Part shown: one piece after another, positions 48,831 through 59,299 of the stretch | How positions within the stretch are numbered: position 1 is the stretch's first letter | How the letters are laid out: every line of letters begins with the position of its first letter | NCBI GenBank assembly: GCA_033980235.1 | Contig: CM067075.1 | Coordinates: forward strand, 27,363,150 to 27,427,149 | Source: Diadema setosum | Taxonomy: Eukaryota; Echinodermata; Echinoidea; Diadematoida; Diadematidae | Direction of reading: 5' to 3' | DNA length: 64,000 nt | Translations under genes and position numbers: made by a program | The notes under the pieces: model-generated | The model's input: the letters and a program-made list of their open reading frames with translations, nothing else | Databases searched by the model: none | What the model was told of the DNA's origin: nothing

Positions 48831-49760
48831 TTTGACTGGTTCATTTCCTACGTTCATGGTAGACATCAGCGTTTCTCTGTCAACGTCGTCAGCTCTCCTC
48901 AATCTCTTCTCTCGCATGGAGTTCCCCAGGGGTCTCTAGGGTGGATCGCTTCTGTTTTGTTGTTTACACACAGTCACTTAGGGAATATTATCCGTTCACA
49001 TGGCATCAATTTTCACGCGTTCGCAGAAGACGTTCAGCTGCATAAATCATTTTACTCCTGTAAAGACAACCTCTCTTCTTCCATCCATGGCTTGGAGAAA
49101 TGTATAAGAGACGTCAAGGAATTGATGTCACAGAATAATAAGAAATTGAATGACAGTAAGTCAGAGTTCATTCGTTTTGGTTCCAAGTTCGCCCTGAAGA
49201 AAATCACTCCTTCACTTACCATCAGAATTCGTGCTTTGGATATCAACCCTGAGGAAACGTATATCGCAACTTGGTGTTATCTTTGATTCAGGCACGACTA
49301 CATATGATACCATACATGTTCACTGTTTGCAGAGGAGGGTGATTTCAGATGCGTAACTTTTCGACATCCGTAAGTATCTTTCCCTTAAGAAAGACAAATA
49401 CTTGGTTAACTCTCTCATTTATCTTCTCGTCTTGACGTTGCCAGTGGGATGGTGACAAGTTTCCATAACCATACCAAATACGGCATGCACCCATCTGCTC
49501 CACATCGCTGCAGCCAGATTGTTGATCTCACTGTCACCAAGAAAACCTCCAAACATATCTCCAGACCTGTCCTCCATAAACGGAACTCTCTTCCAATTCA
49601 TAGGCGAATTCTCTTTCCAAGATTTTGATCCTGGTTTTCTGTTCCTTATGGAATGTCACCTTCACATCAGGAACTGTTCTATAATTGGAATCTAATCCGA
49701 TGTCTTCATTCATCCACTGCTAAAACTATACGAGTTCCCCGCAGTTTGGTTCATCTCCCT
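48831..49760 (+). pseudogene. Reverse-transcriptase relic of a CR1/L2-like LINE
   Basis: The frame through 48831-49286 reads FDWFISYVHGRHQRFSVNV, then GVPQGSLG (48918) and LLFTHSHLGNIIRSHGINF, then FAEDVQLH, a decayed form of the YADD catalytic box (Y to F, second A to E), and later KLNDSKSEF. The order GVPQGS, then the xxDD box, then the KLN..K(S/T)E segment is that of non-LTR retrotransposon RT. After a frameshift near 49262 the homology resumes as RNLGVIFDSG and later KRNSLPIHRRILF, the C-terminal phrases of CR1/L2-type ORF2. At least one frameshift and several stops make it inactive. The 5' part of ORF2 is missing; the foldback-type element ends just upstream at 48745. Confidence 0.75.
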
Positions 49761-49848
49761 GTGAAACTGATAATGGTGACCTCGTTGCTTCCTTTTCAAG
49801 AGAGAGCCAAAAACCTATAAATAGGTTTTGGGCCCTTTCTGGGTTCTT

Positions 49849-49901
49849 GAGAGCACGGAGGTTACTGAAACAAATTTTGTTTCAGCAACCTCCGTGCTCT
49901 C
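49849..49901. repeat. 26-bp-arm hairpin
   Basis: GAGAGCACGGAGGTTACTGA at 49849 is followed almost at once by its inverted copy (one mismatch), ending CAACCTCCGTGCTCTC at 49901. A smaller palindrome, AACCTATAAATAGGTT, lies at 49812-49827. It sits beyond the RT relic, where a LINE 3' region would be. Confidence 0.8.
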
Positions 49902-52000
49902 CAGTAAATTTTGACTCTTTTTCAAATGATGCAATCTTGAAACTATCTCCTTATACCCTTCTGTGCCATGAGTTTCATTGTGTAACATACACGGCGCAGG
50001 AGATGACTTCTTTATCATTTTGATTGTGATGATTATTATTATTGTTCATAAAGTTTCGTTTCATTTTTTTTTAGGATTTTAACAACATGATATAAGGAAA
50101 GCTTTAGTCTCGTGTTCCTTCTATTTTCTCTTATTTTAGTCAGGAAGTCTACAAACAGACTATGTGGGTATCGCACGTACAAGTTGGTCATACTCTACAG
50201 TCATCTTTGAAGTCCAGTGAAATGAAGCGTGTGTTGATATTTCGTTTTCTACATCAAGATTATCTTCGGAAGTGATCTCCAAGTAAAATCATCTGCGCAA
50301 ATTTGGATTCTTCACCAGAGGCAGATATTTGTACTTTCCCAGATATAATATACTTTTAATGCTGACTGACAAATACATCCCATGGTTACTGGAGGAAAGA
50401 GGAAGAAGGAGAGAGAGGGAAAATGAAGCAGAAAAAGATTAGAAAAGGGAAATTGATGGTTAAGCGGCATCTTGGTTTGTAATACCCCCTAAAGGCATAT
50501 GGTGTTGAAATGATGCCCCGAATTGACATACATTTCGCATGCAAGAAACATTACTCATTTGATGTTCGGCGTGCCATTGTCTGATCGCACATTTTTCAGA
50601 AAATCGACTAATAAGACGTAATAATCGTCTTCGGTAGACAGTAATATGTCGTTATGAACACGAAAATTGAGCGAATTAAGTGTCAGAATTCATGCAGCAT
50701 GTAATCAGATATTTCGTCTCTTTTGACTGCGCCACCGGCATTCTTTCCTTTACCTCGTGAAAAAAAAAAAATGAGAGAGAAGAAGACAAATAAGAAAAAA
50801 GTGTAACCATAATACGGAGCAGATGTTCCAAGGATCAATTTTATCTGCAAGTTATTTCGGCTTTTATCCTGTCGTATTTTTCCTCCCAAACAATATCGGA
50901 TACTGGAATGCCAATTCCAAGGAGGAAATTGAATGTTGATCACGGATATCGTTTCCAATAATGTATAGATAATATGATGTAACGTCTTGCTCGTCAAAGC
51001 TTATCTCTCTTTTTGTGAAGAGAATATTTCCTTTTACGTCAAAAAATTTCCTCTGAACGTCATTAATGTCCTATCATGTTCATTTTGTTTTTCTGATAGA
51101 ATAATGACGAACAAATATCTAGTTGTGTTGCAAACCTCTCATTCCTATTTGGTTCATATTCTTACATCTTCATTTTCAATACATTGTTTTTATCATTACC
51201 AAGCCATTATAGGTGATTTTTTTTTCATGGAACTTGCCTTTTATTTCTATATTTTTTTTTTTTTGTATTGGCTGAAAAGAGTCTATCCTGACTAGTGCGT
51301 CATTGGCCAGCACTGCACTATGTTATTTTGGCAAGTGTGTCATAAAGCTTCAAAAGGAAATTCTCAAGAAAAGTCAATGTCCTTTTTGCCTTACTATAAT
51401 GTCATTCATCGTCCCTTATTGCGGCCCCATCTTTATGTCACACTTTTGTTCCAAGGCAATATCCACCCACTAGTATGATCTTTAGTTTGTTTGTTTGTTT
51501 ATTTATTCACCGTAAAATCATAAAAATAACAATGATACAATACAACTGGGATATATAACAGAAAGAAAACGGATGGATTGCCCTGCTCAGCTCGGCCTTC
51601 ATGGCCGTGCTGGTCTTCCGAGGGGTCCAACTTAGTTGATGGCAGTATCAGCATGATCAGTATTCTAATAATACAACTATATCTTCTGTCCATAGATGAT
51701 GGATTAAATGATTTGTAATGATGAATTGATTTGTAAAGAAGTACAAGCCATATTATGCTTTTCAAGAGGCCGCCATCAAACTGAAATCTTTAGCTTAAGA
51801 TGACGGTCTCCTGCATTTTGTATGTATTAATTCGATTGAATAAGCAATGATTTTCCAATTGTTTTGTATGATTATAATTCACCTATACAAAATTTCACTA
51901 TTGATACATTATATAATTATGATTCATTTTGTGTCGGATATATGTGATTGGTATTGGAAAATTGCTTGTTACGTTGTATATGTTTTGTGAAAAATGCAGT
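49902..52000. other. AT-rich noncoding block
   Basis: No gene recognised. The first 130 bp may be the decayed 3' tail of the upstream LINE, with an ATTATT run near 50030-50043. The right part contains the retroposon-like stretch listed separately. Confidence 0.35.
51480..51770 (-). repeat. Possible retroposon 3' end, antisense
   Basis: TTTGTTTGTTTATTTATTCA at 51488 leads into AT-rich DNA and then GCTCAGCTCGGCCTTCATGG (near 51585), a layout I associate with the reverse-oriented 3' tail of non-LTR elements in marine invertebrates. No RT motif is present. Weak call from memory. Confidence 0.25.
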
Positions 52001-52073
52001 AATCAAATCAAATCAAATCAAATCAAATCAAATCAAATCAAATCAAATCAAATCAAATCAAATCAAATCAAAT
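52001..52073. repeat. (AATCA)n microsatellite
   Basis: About 14 perfect AATCA pentanucleotides. Confidence 0.97.
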
Positions 52074-52120
52074 GGTATTATCATCATTATCACCAGCATC
52101 AGTAATGTTACTACGAGTAG

Positions 52121-52658
52121 TATACTGTAAAAACATCGGTGTTAGATTTAACACCACGGGTGTTAAATCTAACACCGAGCAAACTTCAATAAAGGACCAC
52201 ACCCACGGGTGTTAAAAATGCACTGTGATGGTGTTGAAAAGTGTTCACCTGACACTTCGTGGTGTTAATTTGACACTGTACCTGGTGTTATTTTGACACT
52301 GTACTGGTGCTAATTCAAAAATGACACCACATGGTGTTGATTTGATATTTGCTGGTGTTAATATCAATGGTTTAACACCCGTCCAGCTTCAATAAGGGAC
52401 CACACCAGCTGGTGTTACTTTGGTGTAAATTTATTTTCACATTTTTTCAAAAATCTAGTCTTTTAATGGAAAATTCTTGATCGTCTTGTTTAAATTAAAA
52501 ATCAACAAGAAGTGCAGTTACTAAGAAACTCTTCAAAAAAAAACAGTTTAAAATTTGGAAATGACACCCGTAGGTGTTAATTTAACACCATAAATGAGCA
52601 CCGAAAATTTAACACCAGCTCGGTGTTCACTATTTAACACCGGACTTTTTGCAGTGTA
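52121..52658. mobile_element. MITE built of GGTGTTAA units, TACACTGTAAAAA-type ends
   Basis: The left end TATACTGTAAAAACATCGGT and the right end, inverted, TACACTGCAAAAAGTCCGGT are near-matching, each just before a GGTGTTA unit. The interior is packed with (A/T)GGTGTTAA and TTAACACC motifs in both orientations, and the phrase CTTCAATAA(A/G)GGACCACACC occurs twice (about 52186 and 52389). No ORF. TA lies at both ends, consistent with a TA target. Similar ACTGTAAAAA elements are widespread in animals (family knowledge). Confidence 0.7.
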
Positions 52659-52730
52659 TTACTATACCCCCTTTACCATCGTGATTGATTGGTTATTCTA
52701 AAGATTTTGTCGTGATGATGTCAACACTAC

Positions 52731-52978
52731 TGAAGAGTTTGTTCGCAAAAACCGATAAGTCCATTTTTGAAGATTTTGAAGTACGGTCTATGTCATAAAG
52801 TACAAAATAATACCTTTTAAATGATATATTGGTCACTGCATATAGAGGTACATTTTTGAAGTTATGGTCAAAAGAAGCAAAAATCTTCTTTTATTCTCTT
52901 TATTTGTCTTGACCCTTAATCGCAAATATCTCCATTTGGAAAATTTGGACTTATCGGTTTTTGCGCACAAACTCTTCA
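52731..52978. mobile_element. 248-bp MITE, TGAAGAGTTTGTT family, copy 2
   Basis: Starts TGAAGAGTTTGTTCGCAAAA and ends with the inverted form (reverse complement TGAAGAGTTTGTGCGCAAAA). It is alignable end to end with 45468-45716, with scattered substitutions and small indels. Having two copies in one window shows this is a dispersed family. Confidence 0.85.
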
Positions 52979-54402
52979 CATCGACATCGTAAAGCGAATG
53001 TGGATGTTTGACTGCCTTTACCACTAAGGACCTAAGTTTCCCTTTAAAAGTCCTTCAATGATCGACAACGCCCATAATGAAGATTGAAGAAAAGACAAAA
53101 AAGATATATTTTTGATCTCTCAAGCACCCTCGTGTCAATCTTTTTCTCGTGGGCGTAGACAGAGTAGGAGGCGTTACCGGTTATGGATGGAATCAAATAT
53201 TTATACCTGCAATGGAGATGCCGTCGCTGTGTATAAACGAAGGTGATTGAGACGGACGAAGTTAGCTGGCAGGCAAAATAAAAATCGATAATCATGAATC
53301 CCTATCCTTGTAACACATACTCTGGGATATCAATGGAACAGTCGTCTGCAAAGAACACAACATAATATTATTAGTATATAATTGATATGAAGATCGCGTT
53401 CTTTGAGAGCTCAAAGCGTTATTCCGTACCGCGTTCAAATTACGTTAACACTTCTGCGCCAATGATTCACATAACTGTAACTGCCGCTATTGAGCGGAAT
53501 GTTAGAAGTTGCAAACGTTTTCAGAGCAAATTAAATTGGTATGAATTGCAACTGCACGTGGGAGTTGGACGAGATGTGTTATCACCTCACGTGTCTCTCC
53601 TCCTGACCTTCAAGAATTAAAAAAAAAAGTTGTTTTGCTGTGAAATTAAAAACAGAGATCTCATTGTTTCCGTGGGGGCAACATAAAACTGCTGTGTTAT
53701 TTATAAGCGCCGTAAGTGATGTTTCTAATTGACTAAAGAAAAATGATAACAATGCACTAAAGAATGACTAATGCAATTGTTGTGAAGTGGTGATGTCGTC
53801 ATCTCGCAACTTATCTTTTTTTAATATGTATGACTTTGGGAATCACGTTTTGCCCAATATCATCTTGACAAAACATGTCTCACGGCGCATATTATAATAT
53901 TGTGTGTGCACATGAGTATTTTAATGGGTACAATAATATGTGTGGGTGTATCCGGGGAGAAATGAGCCCGATTGTTCACTCCCACTCTTGCTTTTAGCAT
54001 GAGTTGGAAAGCCGATTATTAGATTTGTTCTGATCGATGGTTTCATCTCATGTTATGCTGGCTAAGCTAATATTCCCATTGTTGTTGTATTTGTTTTGGT
54101 TTTGTTTTTTAAGACTATTCTTTTCAGTGCTTGCCCACTCTAACTATTATCTATCTGTATAATTTATTACATTATGATAAATATATAAATATGGGTCCCC
54201 CGTCAGATCTAAAATATACAGCATCCATATCCATAATACAATATCAAAGCACATAAATGACTGTACTTTTTCATGTACGTGCATATTAAAGTGTACCCGG
54301 CTATGCTATGGGGTAATAATGTTGGCAGGGTCCTCTTGGGGAGTAGTCCTGGCACTGAGCTGGCTAGCCAGGGTAAATCAGATTGCACTCACATCTTTAG
54401 TA
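52979..54402. other. Noncoding block
   Basis: On the minus strand a TTTTGCCTGCCAG acceptor-like site near 53274 precedes 59 bases and a GTATAA donor-like site, too short and weak to call. A 77-codon plus frame at 53387-53620 has no recognised domain. The rest is AT-rich. Confidence 0.3.
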
Positions 54403-54424
54403 TAGGTTTTCCCGGTCAATTTCA

Positions 54425-54735
54425 TACTTTTGTCATTCAAGTTCCTATTCCGAGCATTCAATTTCACGCGTTCCACGCTCGCAGCACTGAATCAGCAATC
54501 AAATTCAAAATCCGGTCATTCGAATTCACTGTCGGAGCATTCATATTCACTATCGGAGCATTTAAATTCACTTTCCGAGCATTCAATTGTTCATTAGCGT
54601 CATTCAAATTCCAGATAGGAGCATGCATTTCAGCAATGAGCATTCAAATTCATTTCATGGCCGCGGCGGAATCTCGTTGGTCATTCATATTCGTGAATAG
54701 GCAAACAAGTTCCAAATAAGTGCATTCAATTTAAA
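54425..54735. repeat. Left subterminal repeat array of the transposon
   Basis: Roughly ten diverged copies of a motif like GAGCATTCAAATTCAC (variants GGTCATTCGAATTCACTGTC, GGAGCATTTAAATTCAC, GAGCATTCAATTGTTC), spaced about 20-25 bp. The array starts inside the terminal inverted repeat. Such arrays are likely binding sites for the element's own transposase (inference). The plus ORF at 54273-54719 with repeated GAFxFT phrases is a translation of this array. Confidence 0.85.
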
Positions 54736-54877
54736 TGAATCATTGCCTTACGTGAGCTAAGGGGTTTGTATGTCTTCTTTTCATTTAGTTTTGAATAAAT
54801 TGGCGTCATCATCAATACGGTTGCTTTGGGTAGGGCCCATATCTGTTCATTCTCAAGTTAAAGCCTGTTCAGGTACA

Positions 54878-55975
54878 ATGGCAGCTCAACGTGCTCAGCA
54901 CTACAGGCGCATTTCAAACGAGGATAGGGGGAGGTTGATCGACGCATTCGAGAACGGCAATCAGGATTACATTGCCATGGCAGACACGCTTGGAATAAAC
55001 CGAGCAACGGCCAGATCGATAGTTGGAACCTATCTGAGAGATGGTCGACGTGAAAAGCTGCCAAGGGGAGGAGAAAGACATCACAAAATGGACGATGAAA
55101 TGAGAAATCGTCTGCTGCGTGCTTTAGAGCTGAACCCCCTGATGACTCTACAGCAGCTGAAGGCAGATCTCGAAGCTTCTTTGCCACAGAAACCGCCCGT
55201 GAGCACAAGCACCATAGCCAGATCCCTAGATGGAATGCTCATCACCATGAAGCTCACAGAGGATGTGCCCGACGCGAGGAATTCTCTGCGAGTTATGGAC
55301 CTGCGCGCTGAATACGCGCAGTGGTTCATGGAACGAGGAGTTGTGGCCCACTGTGTATACATCGATGAGACGGGCTACAACATCTGGACGAGGAGATCGT
55401 TTGGCAGAGCACCGCGTGGTGTTCCAGTGAGAAGGGTGGTACATGGGCAGCGTGGGAGAAACTGCAACATGACTTTCGCCGTATCTGCGGAGATCGGCCT
55501 CGTTCATCATTCAATATCACAGGAAACGGTGACAAGGGAAACGTTCGAGGCCTTTCTAGCGGAAACAGCTCGTCACTGCGAACAGGCATTTCCACAGGAT
55601 GATTCCATCTTTCTAGTCTGTGACAATGCGCGTCCGCACGTCAGAGCACAGCTTCCTGAAGGTACCAACCCACGGATCCAGCTCAGGTTCCTACCACCGT
55701 ATTCGCCCTTTCTGAACCCAACTGAAATGGCTCATTCGGCATTCAAGGCTGCACTCAAGAGAGTTCTTGCTCGTCCAGAATGGCAACGTCGGATCGGGGA
55801 CCGGGAAGCGGCTCAGCAAGCAGGGATGAACCTTCAGCAATGGAGGTGTGAACTCATCCAGCAGGTTGGTAGGATGAATGTCGACGTCATCACCCAAGAA
55901 AAATGTGCGCAGTGGTACCGCCATAGCCAAGTCTACATGCCGCGATGTCTCGCTCGACAGGAGATCGAGGGTTGA
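54878..55975 (+). CDS. Transposase, IS630/Tc1-mariner superfamily (DDE)
   Basis: Would cut and paste the surrounding element using its inverted-repeat ends. The 365-residue frame has an N-terminal helix-turn-helix region (about 12-55, including MADTLGINRATARSIVG), a second DNA-binding segment (about 70-125), then a DDE catalytic domain. The triad is visible: D163 in YIDETGYN, D249 in LVCDNARPH and E283 in NPTEMAHS after the typical PPYSPFLNP. There are 85 residues between the two Asp and 33 between Asp and Glu, one fewer than the common 34. I chose the ATG at 54878 because its context (ACAATGG) is far better than that of the in-frame ATG at 54770, and the extra 36 residues look unrelated to the family. 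No stop or frameshift is seen, so it may be functional. No intron is evident. Confidence 0.93.
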   Translation: MAAQRAQHYRRISNEDRGRLIDAFENGNQDYIAMADTLGINRATARSIVGTYLRDGRREKLPRGGERHHKMDDEMRNRLLRALELNPLMTLQQLKADLEASLPQKPPVSTSTIARSLDGMLITMKLTEDVPDARNSLRVMDLRAEYAQWFMERGVVAHCVYIDETGYNIWTRRSFGRAPRGVPVRRVVHGQRGRNCNMTFAVSAEIGLVHHSISQETVTRETFEAFLAETARHCEQAFPQDDSIFLVCDNARPHVRAQLPEGTNPRIQLRFLPPYSPFLNPTEMAHSAFKAALKRVLARPEWQRRIGDREAAQQAGMNLQQWRCELIQQVGRMNVDVITQEKCAQWYRHSQVYMPRCLARQEIEG

Positions 55976-56416
55976 AAGGACCACCCCTTCACTGTTTCAG
56001 GGGGTTTGTGGAAGGGACTGAAGTGTCTTTATATCATTAGGAGGGTTTCAAGCTAGACACGACATGTTACAAGTTGAGCAGTGTATATTTGATGATATGT
56101 TTGTTCTGTTACGCTACGAAATAAATGTTTCCGTTACAAGTTGTGACGCGAACATAAGTTGTCGATTGGTATACATCTTTCCACCCGTGTGATTGTGATA
56201 TCTTGTTGTTTATCAGTTGGCCTTCGGATTTGTAGTTGCTGTTGTTGTTGTGCGTGGTGTTACCAAGGAGTGTAAATTAGAAAATGACAGCGTGTTGTTT
56301 AGATGTACTGCTGACTTAGCCTTATTCAAACTTTCATGGAATATTTTATGCAAGAATTGATATTGATGTGATATCTTTGAGACACAATAACAGAAAAACA
56401 CAGAACCTCATACAAA

Positions 56417-56417
56417 T

Positions 56418-56480
<63 letters not shown>

Positions 56481-56514
56481 CATATATATATGTATATATA
56501 TACATATATATATA
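56417..56514. repeat. (CA)n then (TA)n microsatellite
   Basis: CA dinucleotides at 56417-56438 change to TA dinucleotides with CATA and GTATA interruptions up to about 56514. It lies within the noncoding right part of the transposon. Confidence 0.95.
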
Positions 56515-56563
56515 AATGCATTACCAATCTATTTCTTCATTTTTTTTTCGCGGAGACAATACA

Positions 56564-56640
56564 TGAAGAGCTTGCAAACAAAAGGCGCTTAATCCATTGG
56601 GAAATGACGGATTCAGCGCCTTTTGGAGGCAAGCTGTTCA
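56564..56640. mobile_element. 77-bp hairpin MITE, TGAAGAGCTTGC family, second copy
   Basis: Left end TGAAGAGCTTGCAAACAAAA; right end inverted TGAACAGCTTGCCTCCAAAA. Both arms continue through AGGCGCT(T/G)AATCC. It is the same size class and ends as 43092-43167. It is nested inside the mariner-like element, so either it inserted later or the transposon carries it. Confidence 0.75.
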
Positions 56641-56671
56641 TATAAATATCGCAACCAATCATCTTTAGTGG

Positions 56672-56733
56672 CCACCTGTCTGTAACAACCACTTTTTTTG
56701 TCTCCCTTTGGTGGTCGCTTCAGACAGGCTTGA

Positions 56734-56781
<48 letters not shown>
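56672..56781. mobile_element. Pogo-like MITE fragment plus (TA)n
   Basis: The segment 56672-56738 ends ...CAGACAGGCTTGACTGTA; inverted, it begins TACAGTCAAGCCTGTCTGAA. The phrase CCTGTCTG.A...ACCAC occurs in the forward direction near 56686 and inverted near 56728, giving a short stem. CAGTCAA(G/A)CCTGTCT ends resemble pogo/Tigger MITEs common in marine invertebrates (memory). A TA microsatellite (56738-56781) adjoins it. Confidence 0.35.
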
Positions 56782-56784
<3 letters not shown>

Positions 56785-57052
56785 TATATAATAAACATGT
56801 ATGTAGGTTAAATCTTGTTGAGATTTCACGTATTGGCTCCACGAAGAAATGAAGAAACAAACTGAGTGACATGAGAATTTTGCGAGCGTGTGTGTGTGTG
56901 TGTATGTGTGTGTGTTTAGGTTTGTGTGGGAAAGGGTGTCGGTGGGCTGAGTAGCGTGGGGTTTGTTTTATGAAAATTGTTCGCCCTCCCCCCCCCCCCC
57001 CCCTCCCCCCGCCCATTACCATCTTCTTAAAAAGTCTGTCCTCTCTTCTCAA

Positions 57053-57335
57053 CTAAATTGAGTGCACGAAGCAGGAAATTGATCGCATAAAAATGAAATT
57101 GAATGCCCGAAACAAGCTCCTCGTGATTCTCACGTGAATTTGAATGCACAAGTAAGAAATGCAATGCTCGCGTTGGGAAATTGAACGCACATTCGTGAAT
57201 TTGACTTGCCAAAAACGAATTAGAGTGCCCGTTAATGAAATTGATTGCTCGGATTCGGAATTTGAATGCCCGAATATTTCCGCGTGCGTGCGTCGTGTGA
57301 AAATGAATGCTCGGAATAGGAACTTGAATGACAAA
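57053..57335. repeat. Right subterminal repeat array of the transposon
   Basis: About ten diverged copies of the same motif as on the left, in inverted orientation (GTGAATTTGAATGC, GAAATTGAATGCCC, GGAATTTGAATGCCCG), again about 20-25 bp apart and running into the right terminal repeat. A minus-strand ORF over it with repeated FRAFIF/FRAFNF phrases is the array's translation. Confidence 0.85.
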
Positions 57336-57361
57336 AGTATGAAATTGACCGGGAAAACCTA

Positions 57362-59299
57362 TAATATTATTATTATTATTATGATCATTATCATTGTCAT
57401 CATCATCATCGCTGTTAATTTATTATATCATTACAAATGTAATCATTCTATGAACATGAATGTCATACCCGAGACAACTGTAAAGATACACGCACACGCA
57501 TAGACTTTATGAATGCTACATAAAATGCATGTGTGTGTGTATCTGTCTTTCTGTCTCTTTCAATGTCAATCATGCATAGATACAATATGCAAGCCTGAAA
57601 TGCAAACAGGTTGGGGTACATTACGATTCCCTTTTTTCAGTTTTCCTTTTTGATTTCCTTTTTCTAGGTCATGGCATTTGGAATGACAGATATATTCTTG
57701 TATCTTTGTGCACCATTTTTTTTTTATTTCAGTTGGAACAGACAATGGTAACACAGTTACAGCTACCTAATTTTGTAATTATGTATTTATTTCTTCGCCT
57801 TTTTTGCCAGCGGTGGCGTTATCTTGTACTCATCTGTATGGCTTGTCCTCGTTTCGAAGTCATCACATCTGCGAAACTAAACAATGAAACGCCAAAGGTC
57901 ACAAAATAAGTAAAAATCAACGGTAAAAACCAACAACATTATCCCTTTCTCTCTCTCTCATCCCCCCCCCCCCCAGCCCCCCCAACTCCGCTTTCTCCCG
58001 GCTGGTGCTTGGTTAGACTGCCACCGCATTTGTCTAACGAGCGATGGAAAAAAAAATTCGGGCAATGTTCGGTGCTAGTAAAGATCATTGCTCGTATCGG
58101 TAAAGCCTTATCTTAAACATCGACCTCATTGAATTTAATCAATTAGTTTCATCAGTTGCAGACTACCGCGCTATGTATATCTCTCATTTTCTGCCTCCTC
58201 TCCTTCTGTTTCCAAAATATTTTCCCCTTCTTTCCTTCTTCATCTACATCTTCTTCCTTTTTTGTTTATTCCATCCTGTAGAAAGAGAAGGACAAGCGCG
58301 CGAACCAAGAATTGCAAAAAGAGAGACGGGTAAACCTGCCGAAAGCCACCCTCGTGATGGGCCATTAAGGAAATGGGGACATACAAATGTCAGTTTGTGT
58401 AGTCTGGAGTTAAAAAAAAAAAGGGGGGGGGGAGAAGGGGACGGCCTGGGGCAAGTCTGGCGTCACGGTGTGTTACACCTGCTTCACGAATACCTTTCGT
58501 CCTGGATACGAGTATAATTCAGATGTGATTGAGGTGTAATTAGGTTTGTTTTAAGTCAAGGAGCACTGTCCAAGTGTCTGATGAGCACATGCCTGAACCA
58601 ATTTTTAACCAATTGTTTTGGTTAGAACACGTACAAGCATTGCATATAGCATGAATCCATAAGGTCGCCTATGCATGCACATAAACTCACTATCGCGCGC
58701 TCCCCCAACCCCCCACTCTCTCTCTCTCTCTCTCTCTCTCTACCGTTCTATATTTATCTACAATAATGTCTATATGACGTGCAGTGCTGTTCTTCTAGTG
58801 GTCATCATATGTTATTCTCTGCCCAACGATCTATTTGTTTTTGGCATGTACCATGACCCTGAATTTTGAGTTACACAGCGTGTCCTAGAAAAAGAAAGAA
58901 ACCGAGTTTCCATGCAACTTTTTACAATTGAAATCATATATTTTCTTTGAGAGATATACATGAATGGACAGATATGCTTCTCTTCTTTCATTTAATGCAC
59001 AATTCAATGTTCATATTCATGCATGGCTGATTAAGAACAACGGACAGTGATGCTGCCAAATTTCCATTTCCACGAGCAAAGGGTAACTTCTTCAGTCTTT
59101 CGCCGCTATGTTTTCGAAGAATAAATTTCATAATCCAAACATCTATTATATTCTTCTTTCATATGACACCTAATATGCGTCAAATATGAATAACGTATAC
59201 TAGAGAAAAAGTTGCATGAAAACGTGCTTCATTTCCACCGATTCTACAAAAAGTTGAAAAACAAACATTCAGCTCTCCCGACACAGCACTATAGATATT
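57362..59299. other. Noncoding block
   Basis: Begins with a TTA/ATC triplet tract (57363-57410). It has C runs near 57962, a G run near 58422 and a TC tract at 58718-58741. Small ORFs are undistinguished. Confidence 0.4.

Larger units (their letters stand above)
54403..57361 (+). mobile_element. Complete Tc1/mariner-like DNA transposon, 2959 bp
   Basis: The ends are perfect inverted repeats for 58 bp, starting TAGGTTTTCCCGGTCAATTT; after one mismatch a few more bases match. TA flanks both sides (54401-54402 and 57362-57363), the standard target of this superfamily. It carries an intact transposase (54878-55975) between two arrays of short subterminal repeats. The right interior (56000-57050) is noncoding and holds a nested hairpin MITE, a pogo-like fragment and TA/CA microsatellites. 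These insertions did not damage the coding region. With intact ends, target duplication and ORF, this looks like a young and possibly autonomous copy. Confidence 0.92.

Noticed and set aside
54273..54719. 148-codon ORF with repeated GAFxFT phrases
   Set aside because: It translates the left subterminal repeat array of the transposon; the mirrored minus ORF at 57053-57334 behaves the same way.
54770..54877. Upstream ATG adding 36 residues to the transposase
   Set aside because: Poor start context, and the sequence is unlike transposase N-termini; the ATG at 54878 is preferred. It could still be used.
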